Below are positions 26,636 through 33,687 of a DNA stretch of 64,000 nt, one piece after another; position 1 is the stretch's first letter, and each line of letters starts with the position of its first letter. Below the pieces are notes generated by a model, which was not told the origin of the DNA, did no database searches, and saw only the letters and a list, made by a program, of their open reading frames with translations. Source of the DNA: Pseudooceanicola nanhaiensis (GTDB taxonomy: Bacteria; Pseudomonadota; Alphaproteobacteria; Rhodobacterales; Rhodobacteraceae); contig NZ_JAIUZP010000008.1 of NCBI RefSeq assembly GCF_020171315.1, positions 248,001-312,000 on the forward strand, in the 5' to 3' direction. Made by a program: the position numbers and the translations under genes.

Positions 26636-27201
26636 CAGGACACCTTCGTCGATCGGGGCAGCGCCGCGAGGCGGTCGCCGCAGGTGAAATAGGCATCCCA
26701 CCCCAGCGGGAAGCGGGCGGCGTTGGCGGCAAAGACCTCCGGCTCCGGCAGGGAGAACGTCGCGGTTTCCTTGATGCCGGGGCCGGTGAGCGTGCTGCCC
26801 GCCTGCTCCAGCGCCGCGCTTTCCACGATCAGCGTGGCGGCGCGGTCGGGGTAGTCCGAGGTGCCGATGGCAAAGGCCGAAACGGGCTGCAGCGCCTCCC
26901 AGCCGCCCACGGCGAACATCGCCTCGGAGGCCCCCACCAGCGGGGCGCCGGTGTGGAAGGTGACCCAGTCGCGGACCGCCTGCGTGTCATGGGCGCCCGC
27001 GAGGTAGAGCGGCGTTTCCGGATCGCAGAGCGTCAGCAGCAGCGTGGCGGCGGCGGGCGACAGCGGCGCCGGTCCCTGCCCGCCGGTGATCGGCTGGATG
27101 CGGCCCGGGAAGGCCATGGCGTTCATCGCGGCGCGGAAGGCGCGCGCGGCCTCGGTGGGCGCATCGGCGAACCCGCCGGTGAGAGCGTCGGAAGCCATCA
27201 T
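26635..27201 (-). CDS. phnH: C-P lyase subunit PhnH
   Basis: A 188-residue PhnH, a structural subunit of the PhnGHIJ core with a degenerate PLP-transferase fold and no cofactor. GGFADAPTEAARAFRAAMNAMAFPGR and TLLLTLCDPETPLYL match the family's opening, and LPLGWD-like FPLGWDAYF is near the end. Two adjacent ATG codons (27201 and 27198) can start it; the first overlaps the phnG stop by four bases, as is usual in this operon. Confidence 0.95.
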   Translation of the reverse strand: MMASDALTGGFADAPTEAARAFRAAMNAMAFPGRIQPITGGQGPAPLSPAAATLLLTLCDPETPLYLAGAHDTQAVRDWVTFHTGAPLVGASEAMFAVGGWEALQPVSAFAIGTSDYPDRAATLIVESAALEQAGSTLTGPGIKETATFSLPEPEVFAANAARFPLGWDAYFTCGDRLAALPRSTKVS

Positions 27202-27668
27202 TTGTTTTCTCCCCGGACCATGGTGAAGAATTCGACCTTGGTGGCGGCGGCACGGGCCGCGCGGCCCTCGGCCCGGTCAGCGGCCGCGCCCTTCAGCGGC
27301 GCGAGGATCGCGGCGCTGATCGTCTCGGCCGCGCCGGTCTGCATCAGCGCATCCACCAGCGCCGCCTGCTCTGCCTTCCGGCGGCTGCGGCCCTGCACGT
27401 AGGCATGGCCAACGGTGCCATCTTCCAGCCGCAGCGAGGCGCGGGTCACGCTCATCTCGCCGAGGTTGAAGGCGGCCCCCACGGCCCCGGCCCGGCCGCG
27501 CACCATGACGGCGCCCACCTCGGGCGCGCGCAGCCATGTGAAGGCGGGCGCGCCGCCATGGGCCTGCCACAGCGCGTCGAGATCGGCCGCGGGGGCCTTG
27601 GCGAGGACCGACATCCAGTCGCGCCTTGCATCTGTATCGGGGGTTTCCGGGGCGGGGCTCGGGCTCAT
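27198..27668 (-). CDS. phnG: C-P lyase subunit PhnG
   Basis: A 156-residue PhnG, first gene of the C-P lyase operon. Conserved features include the N-terminal RRDWMSVLAKA, FNLGEMSVTRASLRLEDG and GHAYVQGRSRRKAEQAALVDAL. It is divergent from phnF across 97 bases that hold the probable PhnF operator. All following genes to phnM are on the same strand and mostly overlap by 1-14 bases, so a single transcript is expected. Confidence 0.95.
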   Translation of the reverse strand: MSPSPAPETPDTDARRDWMSVLAKAPAADLDALWQAHGGAPAFTWLRAPEVGAVMVRGRAGAVGAAFNLGEMSVTRASLRLEDGTVGHAYVQGRSRRKAEQAALVDALMQTGAAETISAAILAPLKGAAADRAEGRAARAAATKVEFFTMVRGENK

Positions 27669-27683
27669 CTAGACACCTTGCGA

Positions 27684-27715
27684 ATTTGTCGAGATTACTA
27701 TACAACTAGACAAAT
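27684..27715. promoter_or_regulatory. Candidate PhnF operator in the phnG-phnF divergent region
   Basis: ATTTGTCGAG (27684-27693) and CTAGACAAAT (27706-27715) are inverted repeats with one mismatch and a 12-base spacer. The half-site TAGACA appears twice more nearby (27670 and 27719). The TAGAC core resembles operators of the HutC subfamily of GntR regulators, to which PhnF belongs. It lies between the two divergent starts and could repress both. Confidence 0.55.
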
Positions 27716-27765
27716 CATTAGACAGCCTGCCCGAGTCGCACAAGGCCTATCGAGGTGAAGATTTC

Positions 27766-28515
27766 ATGACAGACAGCCCCGCCGCCGCGCAGGACACGAA
27801 AAAATCCGCGATCTGGCAGAGCATTCGGGACCGGCTGACAGAGGACCTTGCCGCGGGCCACTACGCGCCGGGCGACAAGTTGCCGACCGAGGCCGCGCTC
27901 TCTGCCCGCTTCGGGGTCAACCGGCACACGGTGCGCCGGGCCCTGGCAGAAATGGCGGAGGACGGGCTGGTCCATGCGCGGCGTGGCGCCGGGGTCTTCG
28001 TGGCGCAGCGGCCCACGGATTATCCCATCGGCCGCCGGGTCCGGTTTCACCACAACATGCGCGCCGCGGGCCGCCTGCCCAGCCGTCAGCGGCTGAGCTT
28101 CGAGACCCGCGCCGCCGATGCCGAGGAAGCCGCAGCACTGCACCTCTCCCCCGGGGCGATGGTGCATATCTCGGAAGGCATCTCGCTCTCCGACGATCAG
28201 CCCATTGCGGTTTTCCGCGCCATATTCCCGGCACAGCGTTTCCCCCAGATGGGCGAGGTGCTGGAGCGGATCGGTTCTGTCACCGAGGCGCTGCGGGAAC
28301 AGGGCGTGCCGGACTATACGCGCACGTCCACGCGGATCACCGCCACCTCTGCCGATGCGGTTCAGGCCCTGCACCTGCGGCTGCGCGAGGGCGCGCCGCT
28401 GATCTACGCCGTCTCCATCAACGTCGACCCGGAGGGCGTGCCGGTGGAATTCGGGCGCACATGGTTTGCGGGCGAACGGATCACGCTGACACTGCACGAG
28501 GACGAAGCGCGCTGA
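27766..28515 (+). CDS. phnF: GntR-family phosphonate regulator PhnF
   Basis: A 249-residue GntR/HutC-type regulator. The winged helix is at about residues 12-80 (YAPGDKLPTEAALSARFGVNRHTVRRAL), and the rest is a UTRA ligand-binding domain ending in VPVEFGRTWFAGERITLTL. PhnF proteins typically repress phn genes, and here the gene is divergent from phnG with an inverted repeat between them. GAGGTGAAG precedes ATG 27766. The ligand is not known from sequence. Confidence 0.93.
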   Translation: MTDSPAAAQDTKKSAIWQSIRDRLTEDLAAGHYAPGDKLPTEAALSARFGVNRHTVRRALAEMAEDGLVHARRGAGVFVAQRPTDYPIGRRVRFHHNMRAAGRLPSRQRLSFETRAADAEEAAALHLSPGAMVHISEGISLSDDQPIAVFRAIFPAQRFPQMGEVLERIGSVTEALREQGVPDYTRTSTRITATSADAVQALHLRLREGAPLIYAVSINVDPEGVPVEFGRTWFAGERITLTLHEDEAR

Positions 28516-28660
28516 GCCACCCCCCGGACATGCCGCAGCCGCATTGCCGCAGCGCCGCGCGAATTGCCATGAAAATAAGCCTCTCTTGTCACTCAACCGA
28601 TACATGACTCGTTTATCCACAGCGAAAATCACCAGCGAAAACCACTGACCCGAGCAGACG

Positions 28661-29842
28661 ATGCCCATGTCCTATCCCTCCCTGCGCCTGACCGGCGCCA
28701 CGATCCTGCGCGACGGTGAGTTGCAGCAGCGCTCGCTGGCCTTCAGCGAGGGCCGGATCATGCGCGGCCCCCTGCCCGAGGTGGATCTGACCGGCTACCT
28801 GATCCTGCCCGGCATCATCGACCTGCATGGCGACGCCTTCGAGCGCCACCTCGCGCCGCGGCCCTCTGCGCCCTTCCCCATCGCCACCGCCCTGCGCGCG
28901 ACCGATGCCGATGCGGCGGCGAACGGTGTGACCACCGCCTACATGGCGCAGAGCTGGTCCTGGGAGGGCGGCTTCCGCAGCCCGGATTTCGCGATCGAGA
29001 TGATGAAGGGGCTGGCCGCCTACCGGGGCATGGCCCTCACCGACCTGCGCCTTCAGGTCCGCTGCGAGACCCATACGGTGGCGACCGGCGCGCGCCTGCT
29101 GGAGGCGGTCGAACGGTACGGTATCGACTACGTGGTCTTCAACAACCACATCGAAGAGACGCTGAACACCGCCCTCCTCAAGCCCGAGGACGTGGCCGCA
29201 TGGGCCCGTAAGGCCGGGCAAACGCCCGAGTTTTTCCTCGCCACCGTGCATGAGGCCAAGCGCCAGTCCCGCGACGTGCCGCGCTATCTGTGCAAGCTGG
29301 CCGAGCAGTTCGATGCGCTTGGTGTCAGCTATGGCAGCCACGACGATCCCGATGGCGAAACCCGCGAGATGTTCTCGATGATCGGGGCCAAGATCTGCGA
29401 ATTCCCCACCGCACGCCCGGCGGCGGCGCTTGCCCGTGCGGTCGGCGACCCGGTGCTGATGGGCGCGCCCAATGTTGTGCGCGGCGGCTCGCAGTCGGGC
29501 AATGTCTCGGCGCAGGACATCATCGCCGACGGGCTCTGCGACGGGCTGGTGTCGGACTATTATTACCCCGCGCTCGCGCAGGCGGCCTTTGCCCTCGTGG
29601 ATCGCGGCGTGATGGACCTGCCCCGGGCCTGGGCGCTGATCTCAGAGAAGCCTGCCGCGATCCTGCGCATGGCCGACCGGGGCCGCCTCGATCCCGGCCG
29701 CCGGGCAGATCTGACCATCGTCAACGCCGAGACCCGCGCCATCGAGGCCACGGTCGTGGCAGGCCGGATCACCCATCTGGCAGGGGAAGCCGCCCACAGG
29801 TTTTTCCACAGCCCCCAGCCGCGTGCACTTGCAGCGGAATAA
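28661..29842 (+). CDS. phnM: Second PhnM-like amidohydrolase
   Basis: A 393-residue PhnM homologue, more divergent than the operon copy at 20653. Metal and substrate motifs are kept but altered: PGIIDLHGDAFERHLAPRP, SHDDPDGETR and LMGAPNVVRGGSQSGNVS. It lies downstream of phnF on the same strand after a 145-base gap, so it could be co-expressed with the regulator. ATG 28667 is an alternative start. It probably acts on a related triphosphate or is a specialised isoenzyme; having two PhnM-type proteins in one locus suggests different substrates, but that is inference. Confidence 0.85.
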   Translation: MPMSYPSLRLTGATILRDGELQQRSLAFSEGRIMRGPLPEVDLTGYLILPGIIDLHGDAFERHLAPRPSAPFPIATALRATDADAAANGVTTAYMAQSWSWEGGFRSPDFAIEMMKGLAAYRGMALTDLRLQVRCETHTVATGARLLEAVERYGIDYVVFNNHIEETLNTALLKPEDVAAWARKAGQTPEFFLATVHEAKRQSRDVPRYLCKLAEQFDALGVSYGSHDDPDGETREMFSMIGAKICEFPTARPAAALARAVGDPVLMGAPNVVRGGSQSGNVSAQDIIADGLCDGLVSDYYYPALAQAAFALVDRGVMDLPRAWALISEKPAAILRMADRGRLDPGRRADLTIVNAETRAIEATVVAGRITHLAGEAAHRFFHSPQPRALAAE

Positions 29843-30030
29843 GGGCTGAGCCCGCCCGGCCCCGTCGCATCGGCCCTCCGCCACGCGAGACGCCCCACCC
29901 CGGCCCGCTGATCGCCGGAGAGGCAGCTGCGCGTTTCTCAGGCCCGGGACAGCCGCCCCCCGGCGCCCGGCCATTGGCCTTTGGTCTGTCAGCCCATAGT
30001 CTCTCGGAAACCGCCGCTGAGAGGCCCCGC

Positions 30031-30534
30031 ATGACCCGCGCCTTCGCCCTGACCGCCACTGCCATCGTGCTCATCGCCCTTGGCGCCACCGGGGCCGTCG
30101 TTCTGCGCAGCGCTCAGAGCCGCGCCGCCCCGGCGCCCCTCCTGCCCTGGACCGACAGCGAGATCGTCGCGCGTGGCGAGGTGCTCTACGAGGCGCAATG
30201 CACCGCCTGTCATGGCAGCCTCGCCGCCACGGCCCCGGTGCAGGAGACCTCTGCCCCGCCGCACGATGAAAACGGCCACAGCTGGGAGCATCCGGACTAT
30301 GCGCTCTTCCAGCTGACCAAGTCCGGCGAGGTGGCCGAGCTCTGCCGCTCGGTCGAAGGCAGCGACATGCCGCAATTCGCCGATGCCCTGACCGACCGTC
30401 AGATCGTCGACGTGCTGTCCTACATCAAGTCCACCTGGCCCGAGGAGACGCGGCAAAAGCAGGAGGCGGTGAACCTCCTCTATGCCACCCAGAACGCCGC
30501 CGTGCGGGAGATCGTCGCCCGTTCGGGCGAGTGA
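30031..30534 (+). CDS. Membrane-anchored or secreted c-type cytochrome
   Basis: A 167-residue class I c-type cytochrome. An N-terminal hydrophobic segment (residues about 5-25) is followed by one heme site CTACH, and a likely Met ligand lies in SDMPQFADALTDRQIVDVLSYIKSTW, the standard C-terminal helix of the family. It is a periplasmic electron carrier, perhaps membrane tethered if the signal is not cleaved. A GAGAGG sits before ATG 30031. It stands between the second phnM and the convergent metR gene, and no partner oxidase or dehydrogenase is adjacent. Confidence 0.85.
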   Translation: MTRAFALTATAIVLIALGATGAVVLRSAQSRAAPAPLLPWTDSEIVARGEVLYEAQCTACHGSLAATAPVQETSAPPHDENGHSWEHPDYALFQLTKSGEVAELCRSVEGSDMPQFADALTDRQIVDVLSYIKSTWPEETRQKQEAVNLLYATQNAAVREIVARSGE

Positions 30535-30537
30535 GGC

Positions 30538-31443
30538 TCAGCTCCGCTGCAACTTCAGCGGCTCGGTCCGGGCCAGCCGTATGAAATGCGCCACGAAGGG
30601 TTTCGAGGCGTCTTCGCTGCGCACCGCCGCGTAGAGCCTGCGGGTCAGGCCGCCCTCGGTGATCGGGCGCGTGACGTAGTCGGAGTGATACTTCACCTCG
30701 CGCACGACCCAGTCGGGCAGCACCGCCACGCCCCGGTTCGAGGCCACCAGCAGCAGGATCACCGCCGTCAGCTCCACCTGCCGCACATGGGCGGGCTCCA
30801 CTTTGGCGGGGCTCAGCAGCTGGCTGAAGACATCGAGGCGCGAGCGCTCCACCGGGTAGGTGATCAGTGTCTCTCCGCGGAAATCCTCGGCCTCGACGAA
30901 GGCCTTCTGCGCCAGCGGATGCTGCGAGGAGGCCACGAAGACCGGCGCGTAATCGAAAAGCGGCACGAATTCCACGCCCGGCAGGTCCTCCGGATCGGAG
31001 GAGATGACCACGTCGACCTCTTCCTTCTGCAGCGCGGGCAGCGCGTCGAAGGCAAGGCCGGGGCGGATGTCCACGTCCACGTCGGGCCAGGCCTTGCGGA
31101 AATGCTCCAGCACCGGGAACAGCCATTCGAAACAGGCGTGGCATTCGATCGCGATGTGCAGCCGCCCAGTCTTGCCCGCGCGCAGGCCCTTGAACTCTTC
31201 TTCCAAGGCTTCGATCTCGGGCAGGATACGCTCCGCCAGACGCAACAGGCGCTGCCCCGCGGCAGAGAGCTTCAGCGGCTTCGAGCGCCGGGCAAAGAGC
31301 TCCACCCCGGCCTGATCCTCCAAGCCCTTGATCTGATGCGACAAGGCCGACTGGGTGATGTGCAGCTGCTCTGCCGCACGGGCCAGGCCGCCCGCCTCAT
31401 GGATCGCCTTGATGGTCCGAAGATGACGAAACTCGATGTGCAA
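30538..31443 (-). CDS. metR: LysR-family methionine regulator (MetR-like)
   Basis: A 301-residue LysR regulator. The N terminus EFRHLRTIKAIHEAGGLARAAEQLHITQSALSHQIKGLE is essentially the MetR signature (quoted by its parts: EFRHLRTI, GGLARAAEQLH, TQSALSHQIKGLE). A TTG at 31443 gives the family start HIEFRH, with GAAGGG about nine bases upstream. Longer starts upstream would run through metF and are rejected. It is divergent from metF, a classical MetR target responding to homocysteine, across a 97-base gap. Confidence 0.88.
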   Translation of the reverse strand: MHIEFRHLRTIKAIHEAGGLARAAEQLHITQSALSHQIKGLEDQAGVELFARRSKPLKLSAAGQRLLRLAERILPEIEALEEEFKGLRAGKTGRLHIAIECHACFEWLFPVLEHFRKAWPDVDVDIRPGLAFDALPALQKEEVDVVISSDPEDLPGVEFVPLFDYAPVFVASSQHPLAQKAFVEAEDFRGETLITYPVERSRLDVFSQLLSPAKVEPAHVRQVELTAVILLLVASNRGVAVLPDWVVREVKYHSDYVTRPITEGGLTRRLYAAVRSEDASKPFVAHFIRLARTEPLKLQRS

Positions 31444-31455
31444 CCTTGAACGCCC

Positions 31456-31472
31456 TTCATGTTGTGAATGAA
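31456..31472. promoter_or_regulatory. Candidate MetR operator
   Basis: TTCAT and ATGAA form an inverted repeat with a 7-base spacer in the metR-metF gap, close to the metR start. The MetR consensus in enterobacteria is TGAA-N5-TTCA; this has the same words in outward orientation and a nearby second ATGAA at 31477. It is a plausible but unproven site. Confidence 0.35.
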
Positions 31473-31540
31473 TTTTATGAAGTTGTCTCACGAACGTCCC
31501 AATGCGACAAGGGATCAACTTCAGAGATGGACTCCGACCG

Positions 31541-32407
31541 ATGACCGCACCCACGATCTCCTTCGAATTCTTCCCGCCGCAGTCGCTGGAAGCCTCCTTC
31601 CGGCTCTGGGACACGGTGCAGGTTCTGGCCCCGCTGGCCCCGCGCTTCGTCTCCGTCACCTATGGCGCGGGTGGCACGACCCGCGACCTGACCCGCGACG
31701 CCGTGGCGACGCTGCACAAGAACTCCGGCCTCAACGTGGCCGCCCACCTGACCTGCGTGAACGCCACGCAGGAAGAGACCCTCGCCATCGCCGACAGCTT
31801 TGCCGAGGCCGGCGTGAAGGAGATCGTTGCGCTGCGGGGCGATCCGCCGAAAGGCGCGGGCAAGTTCACCCCCTATCCCGGCGGCTTTGCCAATTCGCTG
31901 GAGCTGATCACCGCGCTGAAAAACCGTGGCGATTTCCTGATCCGCGTCGGCGCCTATCCCGAGAAGCACCCCGAGGCGACGGATCACGCCGCCGACGTGG
32001 AGTATCTCAAGCGCAAGTTCGACGCCGGTGCGGACGAGGCGATCACCCAGTTCTTCTTCGAGGCCGAAACCTTCCTGCGGTTCCGCGATGCCTGCGCCAA
32101 GGCGGGGATCGAGGGCAAGATCCTGCCCGGCATCCAGCCGATCGGCAACTGGAAGGGCATCCGCAACTTCGCCAAGCGCTGCGACGCGACCTTCCCGGCC
32201 TGGCTGGAAGATGCCTTCGAGAAGGCCGACCGTGACGACCGCGCCGACCTGCTGGCCACCGCCCTGTGCACCGAGATGTGCTCGGAACTGATGGCCGAAG
32301 GCGTCGACAGCCTGCACTTCTACACGCTGAACAAGCCCGAGCTGACCCGCGACGTCTGCCATGCGCTTGGCGTGACTCCGCAGGCCAAGCTGGAGAAGGT
32401 GGCGTAA
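31541..32407 (+). CDS. metF: 5,10-methylenetetrahydrofolate reductase
   Basis: A 288-residue FAD-dependent reductase producing 5-methyl-THF for methionine synthesis. The family opening ISFEFFPPQS, the FAD-site VSVTYGAGGTTRD and LRGDPP and the folate-binding FDAGADEAITQFFFE are all present. ATG 31541 gives the typical short N terminus; an in-frame ATG at 31502 would add 13 residues. It is divergent from metR. A likely terminator and one double palindrome follow the stop codon. Confidence 0.95.
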   Translation: MTAPTISFEFFPPQSLEASFRLWDTVQVLAPLAPRFVSVTYGAGGTTRDLTRDAVATLHKNSGLNVAAHLTCVNATQEETLAIADSFAEAGVKEIVALRGDPPKGAGKFTPYPGGFANSLELITALKNRGDFLIRVGAYPEKHPEATDHAADVEYLKRKFDAGADEAITQFFFEAETFLRFRDACAKAGIEGKILPGIQPIGNWKGIRNFAKRCDATFPAWLEDAFEKADRDDRADLLATALCTEMCSELMAEGVDSLHFYTLNKPELTRDVCHALGVTPQAKLEKVA

Positions 32408-32423
32408 GCCTCAAGGCGGGACC

Positions 32424-32466
32424 CGGAATTTTCGAAAATTCCGATCCAAATTCTTCGAAGAATTTG
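32424..32466. repeat. AT-rich double palindrome, copy 2 (after metF)
   Basis: Two perfect 20-base palindromes: 32424-32443 (half-site CGGAATTTTC) and 32447-32466 (half-site CAAATTCTTC), both with TTCGAA at the centre and three bases apart. They start 17 bases after the metF stop and precede a GC-rich terminator. Confidence 0.85.
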
Positions 32467-32470
32467 AATA

Positions 32471-32493
32471 CGGCGCCCCTCGGGGCGCCGTTT
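32471..32493 (+). terminator. Probable metF terminator
   Basis: A 9-bp GC stem (CGGCGCCCC / GGGGCGCCG) with a tight TC loop is followed by TTT. It is placed directly after the double palindrome downstream of metF. Confidence 0.6.
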
Positions 32494-32553
32494 CGCGTTG
32501 GCCCTCAAGGGAGCAGACCGCCCGCGGCCCGCGCGCCCTCTCCGGCCCGCATT

Positions 32554-32598
32554 CAAGATTCTTCGAAAAATCTTGGGAAAATTCTTCGAAGAATTTTC
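32554..32598. repeat. AT-rich double palindrome, copy 3
   Basis: 32554-32575 (half-site CAAGATTCTTC, one mismatch in the pairing) and 32577-32598 (half-site GAAAATTCTTC, perfect 22 bases) are adjacent. This copy lies 28 bases past the end of the DUF2235 gene, so a convergent gene pair has one copy near each 3' end. Confidence 0.85.
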
Positions 32599-32625
32599 TT
32601 GCCCCACCTCGGGGGCAGCGCCCGG

Positions 32626-33687
32626 TCAGACGGCCTGCAGCTCAGGCACCACCAGCCCGCGCGCCAGGGCGGTGCCGTGCAGCCGCTCGGAGGGATCGCG
32701 CCCGACCACCCGCTTGCCACGGATCAGGAACATCTTGCCCACCCCCTGCCATGTCCCGATGGAGGGCGCCGTGACGTCGCGCGGAAAGCGCATGCGCCAG
32801 CCCTCGGGCAGCGTCAGGTCATGGGCCTCGGCCTTCTCCAGCATCCAGACCAGCGGGATATTCGCCAGCGGACGCGCAGCCGAGATGCCGCCCAACTGTC
32901 CGCCCACGTCGCCATGGGTGCCCGCGAACCAGACCTGCTCCAGCCGCCCGGGCCAATGGGGATCGCTCTGCCAGAGCACCGGCTCGAAGACCGAACGCGT
33001 CTCCTCCAGCGCAAGCGCGTGATAGCCCGCCTTCACGCATTCCGACAGCGCGTGGTTGTGGAAGGCGTGCTGGGGTTCGGTGATCTGCCACAGCAGCGGC
33101 AGCCGCAGGCCGAGCGCCTTCACCGTGTCCCAGACGCCGATCATCTCGATATCCACCATGTCGTGGCAATAGAGCCGCCCGAAGTCGTGCAGCACCTCGC
33201 CCCCGGTGTTGGACTGGTAGTGGCGATAGGCCTGAAGGATGTTCCGTTCCGTCGCCTCATGGGCGCGCAGCAGGCCGACGCGGTCGATGATCCCCGCCAG
33301 CGAGCGCACCGCATAGGCGCCCCGGGAATAGCCGAAGAGGAAGATCCGATCCCCGGGATGGTAGCGCGAGGCGAGGTAGCCATAGGCCCGGCGGATCTGC
33401 CGGTTGATCCCGCGCCCCATCAGGACGTCGGTGGTATGGCCCCAGCTGTCCCACTGGATGCCCGCCTCGTAGTAGAGCGAGAGGTTGCCCGCGCTGCCTT
33501 CGGACAGCAACCGGTAGGTCAGCCCGGCATTGGTCTCCTCCCCCGGATCGAGCGAGGACATGGTGCCGTCGAGGATCACCACATGGGTGACCGGCCCTCG
33601 CCTCCCCGCATAGCCGGGTTTCCGGCGGCCCTCTCTCCAGGTGGGAAAGAGCCGCCCGAGGACCGCCTTAGAGAGCTGCCGCAGCAT
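32626..33687 (-). CDS. DUF2235 alpha/beta hydrolase
   Basis: A 353-residue protein of the DUF2235 group. THVVILDGTMSSL opens the alpha/beta fold, FLFGYSRGAYAVRSLAG is the GxSxG elbow, and WFAGTHGDVGGQ holds the likely catalytic His/Asp region. Relatives include phospholipase effectors of type VI secretion, but no secretion genes are nearby and the protein lacks a signal peptide. It overlaps the molybdenum hydroxylase gene by 20 bases, indicating co-transcription. Substrate unknown. Confidence 0.88.
   Translation of the reverse strand: MLRQLSKAVLGRLFPTWREGRRKPGYAGRRGPVTHVVILDGTMSSLDPGEETNAGLTYRLLSEGSAGNLSLYYEAGIQWDSWGHTTDVLMGRGINRQIRRAYGYLASRYHPGDRIFLFGYSRGAYAVRSLAGIIDRVGLLRAHEATERNILQAYRHYQSNTGGEVLHDFGRLYCHDMVDIEMIGVWDTVKALGLRLPLLWQITEPQHAFHNHALSECVKAGYHALALEETRSVFEPVLWQSDPHWPGRLEQVWFAGTHGDVGGQLGGISAARPLANIPLVWMLEKAEAHDLTLPEGWRMRFPRDVTAPSIGTWQGVGKMFLIRGKRVVGRDPSERLHGTALARGLVVPELQAV

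Noticed and set aside
28516-28660. PhoB box upstream of the second phnM
   Set aside because: Only one half resembling TTGTCAC is present; the second direct repeat at the right spacing is missing.
31444-31540. SAM or SAH riboswitch upstream of metF
   Set aside because: No conserved pseudoknot or core of SAM-II or SAH classes could be seen in the short gap; a LysR regulator explains the control.
31444-31659. Extended metR start reaching into metF
   Set aside because: The extension overlaps metF and lacks similarity to MetR; TTG 31443 gives the family N terminus.
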